Assembly: GCA_937998645.1 (NCBI GenBank)
Contig: CALLCZ010000175.1
Coordinates: 1 to 35,814 of the forward strand
Source of the DNA: an uncultured Gammaproteobacteria bacterium
Lineage (GTDB): Bacteria > Pseudomonadota > Gammaproteobacteria > SZUA-229
DNA: 35,814 nt
Reading direction: 5' to 3'
Positions within the stretch are counted from its first letter, which is position 1; each line of letters begins with the position of its first letter. The notes beneath the pieces were generated by a model. That model was not told the origin of the DNA. It ran no database searches and was given only the letters and a program-made list of their open reading frames with translations. The translations under genes and the position numbers were made by a program. This document shows, in pieces, positions 8,057 to 16,974 of the stretch.

Positions 8057-9103
8057 ATGAGTCCTTATATAAACACGAATAATAAACACATCGCCATCTG
8101 GCTGCTGGTTTGCTGCGCCACGATCTTCGCCATGATTATCCTCGGCGGGGTTACCCGGCTTACCGGCTCAGGCCTTTCCATGGTGCAATGGGAGCCGATC
8201 ATGGGCGTGTTGCCGCCCTTGAACCAGGCCGAGTGGGAGGAAACATTTCTGCTCTACCAGCAGTTCCCCGAGTACAAACTGAAAAACTTCGCGATGTCAT
8301 TAGATGAGTTCAAATCCATTTTCTGGTTTGAATACGGGCATCGATTACTGGGCCGTTCGATTGGCATTATTTTTCTGCTCCCCTTCCTGTTTTTCCTGGT
8401 TAAAGGAAAAATAGAAAGAACTTTGACACCCAAACTGATCGCCATGTTCGTGCTCGGCGGCCTGCAGGGACTGATGGGCTGGTACATGGTGAAAAGCGGC
8501 CTGGTAAGCGACCCTCATGTCAGCCAGTACCGCCTGACCGCACACCTGGGACTGGCCATCGTGATCTACGCCTACATGTTCTGGGTCGCCCTTGATCTTC
8601 TGTATCCAGACATTGATGAAAACGCCAGAAACTCGAACAGGAAACTCGGCCAGCTGTCATTGATCATTTCAGCCATCATATTCATTACGGCCTTGAGCGG
8701 CGGTTTTGTCGCCGGCACCCGCGCCGGGTTTGCCTTTAATACCTTTCCATTAATGGATGGGCGACTGATACCCGTCGGCCTGTTCGAGCTCTCACCTGTG
8801 TGGCGAAATTTTTTCGAGAATATTGTTACGGTTCAGTTTGATCACAGGGTACTGGCTACACTGTTATTCCTGGTTATTCCAGCCTTCTGGTGGACAGCCC
8901 GAAAGTCACAACAGGAATCTCATATAATAACCGGCCTGCACCTGCTGCTGGCAGCGCTTGCACTGCAACTGGTACTTGGAATTTCCACGCTGCTGCTGGT
9001 TGTTCCAGTAGCCCTTGCCGCTGCACACCAGGCAGGTGCAATCATCCTGCTTACGGCATCTGTTTTCGTCAGCCACCAGCTTCGTGGCCGCACAGTAGAT
9101 TAA
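8057..9103 (+). CDS. ctaA: Heme A synthase (Cox15/CtaA)
   Basis: This 348-aa, eight-helix membrane protein oxidises the C8 methyl of heme o to a formyl group, giving heme a. The four heme-ligand histidines are present: H95 (EYGHRLLG), H163 (TAHLG), H263 (FDHRVLA) and H324 (AAAHQAG). The long first periplasmic loop with SGLSMVQWEP and the GVLPPLNQAEW region place it in the alphaproteobacterial/mitochondrial Cox15 type rather than the short Bacillus type. Together with ctaB on the other strand it completes the heme A pathway within this island. The ribosome site is weak. It heads a plus-strand run with the next two genes. Confidence 0.95.
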   Translation: MSPYINTNNKHIAIWLLVCCATIFAMIILGGVTRLTGSGLSMVQWEPIMGVLPPLNQAEWEETFLLYQQFPEYKLKNFAMSLDEFKSIFWFEYGHRLLGRSIGIIFLLPFLFFLVKGKIERTLTPKLIAMFVLGGLQGLMGWYMVKSGLVSDPHVSQYRLTAHLGLAIVIYAYMFWVALDLLYPDIDENARNSNRKLGQLSLIISAIIFITALSGGFVAGTRAGFAFNTFPLMDGRLIPVGLFELSPVWRNFFENIVTVQFDHRVLATLLFLVIPAFWWTARKSQQESHIITGLHLLLAALALQLVLGISTLLLVVPVALAAAHQAGAIILLTASVFVSHQLRGRTVD

Positions 9104-9128
9104 TAACTAACGAACCGGATTTATTGTA

Positions 9129-9632
9129 ATGAATAAAGTGATTTTCAAAAGTTTCCTGTTATCCATTCTGACTGCAATTGCCGTTGTTCCAGAGACGATA
9201 CAGGCTGAACAGCAAACCGGTGAAATGGATATCCATGCCGGACACTTTTCCAGGGAGGGGAACAATGCCAGCCCGTCCAGAACCACACATAGCAATATCT
9301 ATATAAAACTGTTCAAAGACCAGTGGATCGTCACGCTTCACGTCCCCTACCCATCGGCCACAAGCGTAACACCGGATGCCATTGACGGGGCTTTTGATCA
9401 GATCAGGAAACAGACCACAACCCGGGCATACGTCAGAGGCACGTTTGGACATCTGCCGGAAAAGGCCACCGCACAGGTTGAAAAATACGGATACATAGAG
9501 GACAAGATCATCTACGAGTGCGGCTCACTGGCGCCCTGCAGTATCAAGCTGTACGATGACTACCTGGAACTTATCAAGCCCGGTGTCATCAACGAACACA
9601 TCATCAAGTTCAACCATGTTGTTAGTCAGTAA
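9129..9632 (+). CDS. Secreted protein of unknown function between ctaA and sco
   Basis: This 167-aa protein starts 25 bp after ctaA and has a signal peptide ending near residue 26 (TIQAEQ). The mature part is soluble, mixed alpha/beta by appearance, with two Cys close together (YECGSLAPC) that may form a disulfide or bind metal, and HAGH near the mature N-terminus. No family is recognised. Its place between heme A synthase and a Sco chaperone suggests a periplasmic assembly factor for a heme-copper enzyme, but nothing in the sequence proves it. Confidence 0.8.
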   Translation: MNKVIFKSFLLSILTAIAVVPETIQAEQQTGEMDIHAGHFSREGNNASPSRTTHSNIYIKLFKDQWIVTLHVPYPSATSVTPDAIDGAFDQIRKQTTTRAYVRGTFGHLPEKATAQVEKYGYIEDKIIYECGSLAPCSIKLYDDYLELIKPGVINEHIIKFNHVVSQ

Positions 9633-9679
9633 GCCCGGGGTTGTTTTTTTAACATTACATATTAAGTGCTTGCACCAAC

Positions 9680-10324
9680 ATGACAAAAAAGAAAATATTC
9701 CCCAGCGGCACAGCTTTCCTGTTTGGGCTGTTTTTAATTGTCATGCTCGTTACCTATTTGCTGGTGCGTCCGCCCGCCCCGCCACCGGAGTTGCTGGGTG
9801 TGCTTCGCCCGGAATTCAGGCTGTTACAGCCCTTTGAACTGACAGACCATAACAAGGATATCTTTGATCAGAAAAGGTTGAAAGGTAAATGGACGCTGGT
9901 CTTTTTCGGCTACACTTCCTGTCCCGATATCTGCCCGGCTACGCTTTACGTATTGAACTCGGTTCAGGGTCTGCTGGAAGACGAGACGGGTGAAGTACCT
10001 GCCGACATGCAGGTTGTCTTCATATCGGTCGACCCGGAGCGCGATACCACGGAAAAGCTCGCGGCTTATATTACGCACTTCAATAAAAGATTTATTGGAG
10101 CAACAGCAGACAAAACTGCAATCGATAAACTGACCTGGCAATTTGGCGCCGGCTATGTTCTTGAACCGGAAACCGCTCCCGGCCACTACCTGGTCGCCCA
10201 CACCAGCGCAATATTTCTTGTTGATCCGCTCGGTCGCCTGGTGGCTTCATTCTCACAACCGCATTATCCGAAAACCATCACCTCGCAATACCAGAAAATT
10301 CAGGATTATTTTTACGGCAATTAG
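9680..10324 (+). CDS. SCO1/SenC-family copper chaperone (second copy)
   Basis: This 214-aa protein has an N-terminal membrane anchor (about residues 11-30) and a thioredoxin-fold Sco domain. The copper ligands are SCPDICP (CxxxC) and the distal His in LVAHTSAIF. It differs from the first copy, which has its helix at the C-terminus, so the two are paralogs with different topology. It ends the ctaA-orphan-sco run and lies 0.8 kb before the second heme-copper subunit I. That protein has no CuA partner nearby, so this Sco may serve the CuA subunit across the island or act in thiol redox balance. Confidence 0.92.
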   Translation: MTKKKIFPSGTAFLFGLFLIVMLVTYLLVRPPAPPPELLGVLRPEFRLLQPFELTDHNKDIFDQKRLKGKWTLVFFGYTSCPDICPATLYVLNSVQGLLEDETGEVPADMQVVFISVDPERDTTEKLAAYITHFNKRFIGATADKTAIDKLTWQFGAGYVLEPETAPGHYLVAHTSAIFLVDPLGRLVASFSQPHYPKTITSQYQKIQDYFYGN

Positions 10325-10333
10325 ATCGGGGAA

Positions 10334-10558
10334 ACAGGGACGAGTAACGAGTGGCGAGGTGCAGCTGTAAACCTGACAACACACAATTTTCCTTAATTCA
10401 AATAACTACCTCTTACATAGGAAGTTTACATTCGCAATAATACCGTGATATTCGATGGATGTGGGAGCGGCTTTAGCCGCGAACAGTATTTCCTCGCCAC
10501 TCGTTACTCGTCCCTAGCCACTGTCTTCCTCGTTACTCGTCACTCGTCCCTGTTTTCC
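10334..10558. repeat. Inverted cluster of ACTCGTTACTCGTCCCT repeats plus a REP-like hairpin
   Basis: Copies of the same element lie at 10334-10359 (one orientation), 10492-10515 and 10527-10558 (the other), so the stretch can fold back on itself. Between them, at 10461-10484, is a GTGGGAGCGGCTTTAGCCGC palindrome of the REP type common in gammaproteobacteria. The last copy overlaps the 3' end of the minus-strand small membrane protein gene. A further copy occurs at 16915-16937. Confidence 0.7.
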
Positions 10559-10730
10559 CCCATTGCTTGTAAGCCCAGACAAAATACGCCGTTATCATCA
10601 CCAGATTGATGACAATACCCACCGAAAAAAACATTGTGAGGTCTTCGCGTTCGGGTTCAAACACTGGTGCAGGCTGCTCTGATTGTACAGCCTGAGTGCT
10701 GCCCGCTGAAAAAGATTCCACTGTATTCAT
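10533..10730 (-). CDS. Small single-helix membrane protein opposite the second heme-copper gene
   Basis: From ATG at 10730 this gives 65 aa; a TTG at 10799 would give 88 aa, and neither has a convincing ribosome site. A Pro/Glu-rich N-terminal part precedes one transmembrane helix (FFSVGIVINLVMITAYFVWA) and a short tail. The last eight residues (GKTGTSDE) and the stop codon come from the intergenic ACTCGTTACTCGTCCC repeat, so the original C-terminus has been replaced or extended by repeat insertion. The gene diverges from the reductase gene at 11127 with a Dnr-type box between them. It could be a small subunit of that enzyme. No family recognised. Confidence 0.55.
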   Translation of the reverse strand: MNTVESFSAGSTQAVQSEQPAPVFEPEREDLTMFFSVGIVINLVMITAYFVWAYKQWGKTGTSDE

Positions 10731-10976
10731 TCGACCTGTTTCAACTCCCGGTGTGGTGACTGACTGCTCTGTGTACTCTGAATTATTCACAAATTTCAAT
10801 GATCATGAAAAACCATTTAATTACTGGGTACATACTACCGGCGTACATAATGCACAGAAGCTGTCCATTTGATCATTTTTCAGCACCGGACTTTATTGCT
10901 TTTACGGGTGCAAGTAAACATGGCCTGATATCTGGAGATAAAACATGAAAAGTAATCCGTATTTAATCATAAGACA

Positions 10977-10990
10977 TTGATATAGGTCAT
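10977..10990. promoter_or_regulatory. FNR/Dnr-type box in the divergent intergenic region
   Basis: TTGATATAGGTCAT matches the same pattern as the boxes at 2400 and 6890 (TTGAT-N4-GTCAA/T). It lies 137 bp before the ATG of the second heme-copper gene and about 250 bp before the small membrane protein on the other strand. A TAGCAT hexamer at 11009-11014 could serve as -10 for the plus-strand gene; spacing is slightly short. The rest of 10800-11126 holds no gene I can support. Confidence 0.55.
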
Positions 10991-11126
10991 TAATTTAAAT
11001 CCCGGCAATAGCATCCAGCCGGTGCATTGAAGCCCGAAAGACTTTACAATACCGCCGGTGAAAATAACCCAAACATCAAACCAGATCATTACCCCCTGAA
11101 ATATTTCGATTTAGATACCACAAATC

Positions 11127-12482
11127 ATGCTGGCCAACCAATTCACGCTGCCCATACCCGAAAATGACGCCCGCCGACTGACCACCGCCTGGCTGTTTCT
11201 TGGCCTGGCAGCGCTGGTAATCGGCGGTCTGTTTACTATCCTGATCGTTCTGTCCCGCACTCCTTTTTTTCAGGAAATCATCCCGTGGGTGGACTTCTTT
11301 CGCACTGCCCTGGTCGTTCACGTCGACCTGACGGTACTGGTCTGGTTCCTGGCCTTTGCCGGTGTTTTCTGGAGCTATAACAGCACAAGCCGTTGTATGC
11401 GCTGCGGATGGCTTGCACTGCTGCTGGCCAGCGCAGGAACACTGATCATAACGATATCGCCGTTTACCGGTGAAAGTTATCCATTAATGAACAATTATGT
11501 GCCGGTATTACAAAGCACTACCTTCTTTATCGGCCTGGGTATATTCGGCCTGGGTTTCAGCCTGCTGGTGCTGCGTGCATTATTCGCTTCATGGACAGCG
11601 GGAAGTAATATCACTGGCGTGGATGCCTTGCGCTTTGGCCTGTTTGTAGCCATCGTGGCCGCTTTTTTCGCAATTGCTGCACTCATCCTGTCTTACGCCA
11701 GCATCGACGAAGGCTTTGAAGGCCAGGCATATTTTGACCGGCTGTTCTGGGGCAGCGGACATATCATCCAGTTCACTCATACCCAACTGATGCTGGTTGC
11801 ATGGTTGTGGCTGGCCTCCATCAGTGGTGCGCATCTGCGCCTGTCCCCAAGAGCGGCACTGATTATCTTCGTGCTGGGCGTGGCACCGGTGCTGATGGTG
11901 CCGATCATATATTTCAAGTTCGACGTCAGTTCCGGTGAACACATGTTCTGGTTCATGCAGTTAATGAAGTATGGCGGCGCACTTGCTGCGGTGCCCATTG
12001 GCCTGGCAACCACACTGGCTATCATTGAAAAATGGCGCCCCACTCCAGGATCTGAAGCCGAGCGCAACGCCCTGCTATATTCCGTTCTGCTGTTCGGTGT
12101 AGGCGGCATTATTGGTTTCATGATCAAGGGCAGCAACGTGACCGTCCCGGCCCATTATCACGGTTCTATTGTCGGCGTGACCCTTGCATTCATGGGCATG
12201 ACCTATCATCTGCTGCCGCACCTGGGATTCAGTAAAGTCACGGGGCGCGCCGCGAGATGGCAACCGGGAATCTACGGCGGCGGCCAGTTAATGCACATCA
12301 TCGGTCTGGCCTGGTCTGGTGGTTATGGCGTCCAGCGAAAAACCGCCGGCGCGGAACAGGGCCTGGAACAGTTCGAACAAATCGCAGGCATGAGCTTGAT
12401 GGGCTTTGGCGGTTTGATCTCGATTATCGGCGGCGTTATGTTCCTGGTCGTAGTGTACCTCGCGATAAGACCTGAAAAATAA
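11127..12482 (+). CDS. Divergent heme-copper subunit I with Glu-His helix VII; probable NO reductase-like enzyme
   Basis: This 451-aa protein has about twelve membrane helices. Its heme ligands align with the superfamily: H65 (helix II), H343 and H345 (PAHYH, helix X). The active-site metal ligands are altered. Helix VI has H212 in GHIIQF, with Phe216 where oxygen reductases have the cross-linked Tyr. Helix VII has Glu271-His272 where two histidines are usual. A His/His/Glu non-heme site and no Tyr suit iron and NO reduction, as in the divergent NOR families (gNOR/nNOR-like) proposed from genome surveys; assignment to one of them is not possible by eye. No CuA or cytochrome c subunit is adjacent. 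Databases may call such proteins cbb3-type subunit I. Start ATG has no clear ribosome site. Confidence 0.82.
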   Translation: MLANQFTLPIPENDARRLTTAWLFLGLAALVIGGLFTILIVLSRTPFFQEIIPWVDFFRTALVVHVDLTVLVWFLAFAGVFWSYNSTSRCMRCGWLALLLASAGTLIITISPFTGESYPLMNNYVPVLQSTTFFIGLGIFGLGFSLLVLRALFASWTAGSNITGVDALRFGLFVAIVAAFFAIAALILSYASIDEGFEGQAYFDRLFWGSGHIIQFTHTQLMLVAWLWLASISGAHLRLSPRAALIIFVLGVAPVLMVPIIYFKFDVSSGEHMFWFMQLMKYGGALAAVPIGLATTLAIIEKWRPTPGSEAERNALLYSVLLFGVGGIIGFMIKGSNVTVPAHYHGSIVGVTLAFMGMTYHLLPHLGFSKVTGRAARWQPGIYGGGQLMHIIGLAWSGGYGVQRKTAGAEQGLEQFEQIAGMSLMGFGGLISIIGGVMFLVVVYLAIRPEK

Positions 12483-12483
12483 T

Positions 12484-12728
12484 TTACCGCAGAGACGCAG
12501 AGGGCGCAGAGGAAATTCGGGTATTATTGTTGGCGATTCTATAACAGCAGGCCGGGATAAGGCACAGCCGTTCACGGCAGCATAAAAACCGTTCCTGGTG
12601 AGCTTGTCGAACCATCATCCTGAGCATGTCGAAAGACAACACTTCGCCTATGCAGGCCCGCGAATCTGTTCCAGTTAACAGACATACATAAAAAGCTTTT
12701 CTCTGCGCCTCAGCGCCTCTGCGGTAAA
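12484..12728. repeat. MITE-like unit C with ACCGCAGAG inverted arms
   Basis: Arms at 12484-12515 and 12697-12728 are inverted and enclose about 180 bp. Inside, 12591-12635 is a second repeat type (GTGAGCTTGTCGAACC...CATGTCGAAAG) that is itself an imperfect inverted repeat, suggesting nested insertion. The unit begins two bases after the stop of the heme-copper gene. The remaining 130 bp to the next gene show nothing I can name. Confidence 0.7.
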
Positions 12729-12862
12729 CCTGATCCTTTATCTTTCGAATCGAAGCCAAGGCCGTAAACACCGGCAATAGTGTCCTGAAGACATTCATTT
12801 CGGATAAACTAGGATTTCTACCCGTCACCCACCAACCATAAGCATTATCAATAACTAATTAC

Positions 12863-15800
12863 ATGCCAGAACGTATCCGCGAAATTCCCTATAACTACAC
12901 ATCATTCTCTGATCGGGAGATCGTGATCCGTTTTCTCGGTGAACCTTACTGGGACCTGCTCAACGAGCTGCGCCATCAACGAAATACGGGCATTTCCGCG
13001 CGCATGCTGTTCGAGGTTCTCGGTGATATGTGGGTTGTTACACGCAACCCCTATCTGCAGGAAGACCTGCTTGAAAACAAAAATCGCCTCGATGCCCTGA
13101 TTGATGCCATGCACCACCGGCTTGGACAGATCGAAGCGCGCGCCGGTGACAACCTGCGTGCGCTGGAGCTGCACCAGGCCGCAACCAAAGCGGTTGATCT
13201 ATTCGCCCGGCAGTTTGCTGATGACAAGATACTGCGTGAGCAGGTTCGCAGGCGCTTCAAACGTATAACTCGCAAGGATAATATCGATTTTGGTGGTCTC
13301 GCCCGTGTTTCACACGCCACCGACGCTACCGACTGGCGCGTCGAGTTTCCATTCGTGGTGATATCACCGGACACTGAAGCCGAGATAGCTGAAATCGTAC
13401 AGGCCTGCATTGATTCAGGTCTGACCATCATTCCACGCGGCGGCGGTACCGGTTATACCGGCGGCGCAGTGCCACTGGATGCACACTCGGTGGTGATCAA
13501 TACCGAAAAACTTGATCAGCTCAGCAAAGTTGAACCCAGACACATAAACGGCATCGACCAGCCGGTACCTACCGTGCATTGCGGAGCCGGTGTCGTAACG
13601 CGCCGCGTATCCGAGTTAGCAGAAGAAAACGACCTGGTGTTCGCCGTTGACCCGACTTCGCAGGATGCATCCTGCATAGGCGGCAACGTAGCGATGAATG
13701 CGGGCGGCAAGAAAGCTGTACTCTGGGGCACCACGCTGGACAACCTGGTCAGCTGGCGAATGGTGACACCGGATGCAAAATGGATCGAGGTAGAACGTTA
13801 TCACCACAACCTGGGCAAGATCCACGAACAGGACGAGGTCGTGTTCTGCGTACACAGCTTAGCGCCTGACGGTAAAACACGCACAGGCCAACCGCAGATG
13901 TTGCGTATGCCGGGTTCTGTATTCCGCAAGCAGGGGCTCGGCAAAGACGTCACCGACAAGTTTCTCGCCGGCCTGCCCGGAATCCAGAAAGAAGGCTGTG
14001 ACGGCATTATCACCTCGGCGCGATTCGTGCTGCATCGTATGCCGGCGCATACGCGCACCTTGTGCATCGAGTTTTTCGGTAAAGATCTGTCACACGCAAT
14101 TCCCGCGATTGTTGAACTGAAAGACCATGTCGATTCGACGGATGGCGTCGTACTGGCCGGACTCGAACATCTCGACGAGCGTTACATCAAGGCCGTGCGC
14201 TACGCGACCAAAACACCGGGGCGCGAACGGCCACGTATGGTACTGCTGGCTGATATTGCCTCCGATGATGAAGCCAGACTGGATCAGGTAGTCGCCGAAA
14301 TCGTCATGCGGGTTAAACAGCGCAACGGTGAAGGCTTTATCGCAACCAGTCCTGAAGCACGCAGGCATTTCTGGCTAGACCGCGCGCGCACTGCTGCAAT
14401 CTCGGCGCATACCAATGCATTCAAGATCAACGAAGACGTCGTCATTCCGCTGCAACGGCTCAGCGACTACAGCATCGGCATCGAACGTATCAATATCGAA
14501 CAGTCGATTGCCAACAAGCTGGTAAGTGTAGATAGCTTTATAGAACACCTGTCAGGCGAGCTTAAAGAACTGAGCCAGGATGAAGACTACGATGACAGTG
14601 ACGAGAACCGTGCCATCCTGCAGGCCAAGCTGGACCTGGCAAAGGATCACCTGAATCAAATCAGACATCGCTGGGCAACACTGGCGCAACATATGGACGA
14701 CCCGGCAGTTGACTACAAAGATTTGCTGAATGAACAGGAGCAGGTGTTGATCCGTAAAGGTGACCGCGTACTCGACCTGCTGCTTCGCCGTGATGTGCTG
14801 ATTTCATACCGCCATGAAATCAAACAGAGACTGCGCGAGATTTTCCGCGGCCAGGAACTGGAACCATTGCGGAACGCGATGCGTAACAAGCATCTCGCGA
14901 TCAAAAACAATCGCCTGTTCATTGCACTACACATGCATGCCGGTGACGGCAACGTACACACCAATATCCCTGTGCATTCTGATAACTACCAGATGCTGCA
15001 CGAGGCCGACCGCCTGGTTGGGCGCGTGATGCAGCTTGCACAGGACCTGGGTGGTGTAATCTCGGGTGAGCACGGCATTGGCCTGACCAAAATACAGTTC
15101 CTCGAAGCCGACAAGCTCGATGACTTTATTCAATATAAAAAAGAAGTCGACCCGCAGGGACGCTTCAATAAAGGCAAACTCCTGCCCGGCTCCGGCCTGG
15201 ACAATGCCTACACCCCATCACTTGCACTGGTACAACAGGAAGCCCTGATCCTTGAACAGAGTGAACTTGGCCTGCTCAATGACCAGGTCAAGCATTGCCT
15301 GCGTTGCGGCAAGTGCAAACCGAAATGCATGACGCATGTTCCGCGGGCAAACCTGCTGTACTCACCGCGCAATAAAATCCTCGCCACGGGCCTCATCATC
15401 GAGGCATTTCTTTACGAGGAACAGACGCGTCGTGGCGTATCAGTGAAACACTTTGGTGATCTGAACGATGTCGCCGACCACTGCACGGTGTGCCACAAAT
15501 GCCTCAACCCCTGCCCGGTAGACATCGATTTCGGCGATGTCTCTATGCACATGCGCAAAATCCTCAGGGACCGCAAACAGAAGAAATTCAACATCGGTAG
15601 CTGGGCCGCAATCCAGTTTCTGAATGTGACAGACCCGACCACAATCAAGGCAATGCGCCTGGGTCTGGCACAGACGGGTTTCCGTATGATCAATAGTGCG
15701 CACACAGTGGCAAAGATTACCGGTCTGCTGGGCAACAGGAAACGGTTACCACCTTCCACAACCGGTGACACGCGTAGCACGCAACAGATTGTTCAACTGG

Positions 15801-16708
15801 TTCGCAAGCCCATGCGTGCCAAAGTACCGTCCAGACCATTACGTTCGATTATTGACGCTGAAGATCCTACGCATGTTGTCATCATTCGTGATGAAGAAAA
15901 AACCACCAACGACTCAGACGCGGTGTTCTACTTCCCGGGCTGTGGTTCCGAGCGACTGTTCAGCCAGATCGGACTGGCGACGCTGGCAATGCTCTATGAA
16001 ACCGGCGCCAGGACCGTACTGCCACCGGGCTATTTATGCTGCGGTTATCCGCAAACGGCCGCCGGCGATGCCGACAAGGGACACGCCATCAGCACTGCCA
16101 ACCGGGTACTCTTCCACCGCGTGGCAAATACCCTGAACTATCTCGATATAAAGACCGTGATCGTCAGCTGCGGCACCTGCATGGACCAGCTGCTGAAATA
16201 CGAGTTTGAAAAAATCTTCCCGGGCTGCCGTTTACTCGATATTCACGAGTACCTGATGGAGAAAAACATCAAAATGGATACTAACGGGGATATGCAATAC
16301 CTGTATCATGATCCCTGCCACACACCGATGAAAACCTACAATCCGGTCAAGGTGGCTTCAAGTTTGATGCAGCAGGATGTGCTTCTTTCCGCTCGCTGTT
16401 GCGGCGAATCCGGCACCCTGGGTACAGCCCGGCCGGACATTGCAGAGCAGCTTCGTTACCGCAAGCAGGAAGAACTTGAGAAAGGACTTGTCGAACTGAC
16501 CGGCCAGGCCGACAACAACGCCGGCAAGGTAAAGATGCTGACCTCGTGCCCGGCATGCCAGCAGGGCCTGTCACGCTACCAGGATGATAATGGACTGGAG
16601 ACAGAGTATATCGTTGTTGAACTCTGCAACAGCCTGCTGGGTAATAACTGGCAGGATGAATTTGTTAGCCAGGTAAACAACAACGGCATCGAGCGGGTGT
16701 TGTTGTAA
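12863..16708 (+). CDS. DUF3683 FAD-linked oxidoreductase fused to GlcF-like Fe-S domains
   Basis: This 1281-aa protein is a flavin dehydrogenase related to D-lactate and glycolate dehydrogenases (GlcD plus GlcF in one chain). Residues 1-125 fit the DUF3683 N-terminal domain. Residues 165-400 are a PCMH-type FAD-binding domain ([14 protein letters not shown]). Residues 400-775 are the FAD-oxidase C-terminal domain with [14 protein letters not shown] and GEHGIG, interrupted near 555-680 by a charged, helical insertion. Two [4Fe-4S] motifs follow ([22 protein letters not shown], about 813 and 875). Two CCG domains (PGCGSE...CCGYP and DPCHT...CCGESG) come last. The substrate is probably a 2-hydroxy acid, with electrons going to the quinone pool. 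It follows the second reductase but repeat unit C separates them, so co-transcription is unclear. Confidence 0.93.
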   Translation: MPERIREIPYNYTSFSDREIVIRFLGEPYWDLLNELRHQRNTGISARMLFEVLGDMWVVTRNPYLQEDLLENKNRLDALIDAMHHRLGQIEARAGDNLRALELHQAATKAVDLFARQFADDKILREQVRRRFKRITRKDNIDFGGLARVSHATDATDWRVEFPFVVISPDTEAEIAEIVQACIDSGLTIIPRGGGTGYTGGAVPLDAHSVVINTEKLDQLSKVEPRHINGIDQPVPTVHCGAGVVTRRVSELAEENDLVFAVDPTSQDASCIGGNVAMNAGGKKAVLWGTTLDNLVSWRMVTPDAKWIEVERYHHNLGKIHEQDEVVFCVHSLAPDGKTRTGQPQMLRMPGSVFRKQGLGKDVTDKFLAGLPGIQKEGCDGIITSARFVLHRMPAHTRTLCIEFFGKDLSHAIPAIVELKDHVDSTDGVVLAGLEHLDERYIKAVRYATKTPGRERPRMVLLADIASDDEARLDQVVAEIVMRVKQRNGEGFIATSPEARRHFWLDRARTAAISAHTNAFKINEDVVIPLQRLSDYSIGIERINIEQSIANKLVSVDSFIEHLSGELKELSQDEDYDDSDENRAILQAKLDLAKDHLNQIRHRWATLAQHMDDPAVDYKDLLNEQEQVLIRKGDRVLDLLLRRDVLISYRHEIKQRLREIFRGQELEPLRNAMRNKHLAIKNNRLFIALHMHAGDGNVHTNIPVHSDNYQMLHEADRLVGRVMQLAQDLGGVISGEHGIGLTKIQFLEADKLDDFIQYKKEVDPQGRFNKGKLLPGSGLDNAYTPSLALVQQEALILEQSELGLLNDQVKHCLRCGKCKPKCMTHVPRANLLYSPRNKILATGLIIEAFLYEEQTRRGVSVKHFGDLNDVADHCTVCHKCLNPCPVDIDFGDVSMHMRKILRDRKQKKFNIGSWAAIQFLNVTDPTTIKAMRLGLAQTGFRMINSAHTVAKITGLLGNRKRLPPSTTGDTRSTQQIVQLVRKPMRAKVPSRPLRSIIDAEDPTHVVIIRDEEKTTNDSDAVFYFPGCGSERLFSQIGLATLAMLYETGARTVLPPGYLCCGYPQTAAGDADKGHAISTANRVLFHRVANTLNYLDIKTVIVSCGTCMDQLLKYEFEKIFPGCRLLDIHEYLMEKNIKMDTNGDMQYLYHDPCHTPMKTYNPVKVASSLMQQDVLLSARCCGESGTLGTARPDIAEQLRYRKQEELEKGLVELTGQADNNAGKVKMLTSCPACQQGLSRYQDDNGLETEYIVVELCNSLLGNNWQDEFVSQVNNNGIERVLL

Positions 16709-16741
16709 GTAGCAACCCCGGATTCAAGACGGATTTTTTTT

Positions 16742-16937
16742 ACCGCAGAGGCGCAGAGGAAACATTGTTGTTTGTAGCCCGGATACAGCTTCGCAATATT
16801 CGAGGCATGTCATGAAACATGTTCGCGTTTCATTTCATTCAGGCGACGTCTTGGTACTCCCTCACCTCAGCCCTCTCCCAGAGATAGAGGGGCGGATATC
16901 GTCTTTGTTTTTCCTTGTCCCTCGTTACTCGTCCCTT
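16742..16937. repeat. Solo repeat arms in the intergenic region
   Basis: A single CCGCAGAGGCGCAGAGG arm lies at 16742-16761 without its inverted partner. A CCCTCTCCCAGAGATAGAGGG-like palindromic stretch lies near 16870-16892, and a copy of the CTCGTTACTCGTCCC element at 16915-16937. The 266 bp between the two convergent genes hold no supportable gene. Confidence 0.6.
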
Positions 16938-16974
16938 GCACCTGTAATTATTCTCCGCTGTCAACCTGATACCG

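Noticed and set aside
10805-10948. 47-codon plus-strand frame in the divergent region before the second heme-copper gene
   Set aside because: No ribosome site, no hydrophobic or domain pattern; the region looks regulatory.
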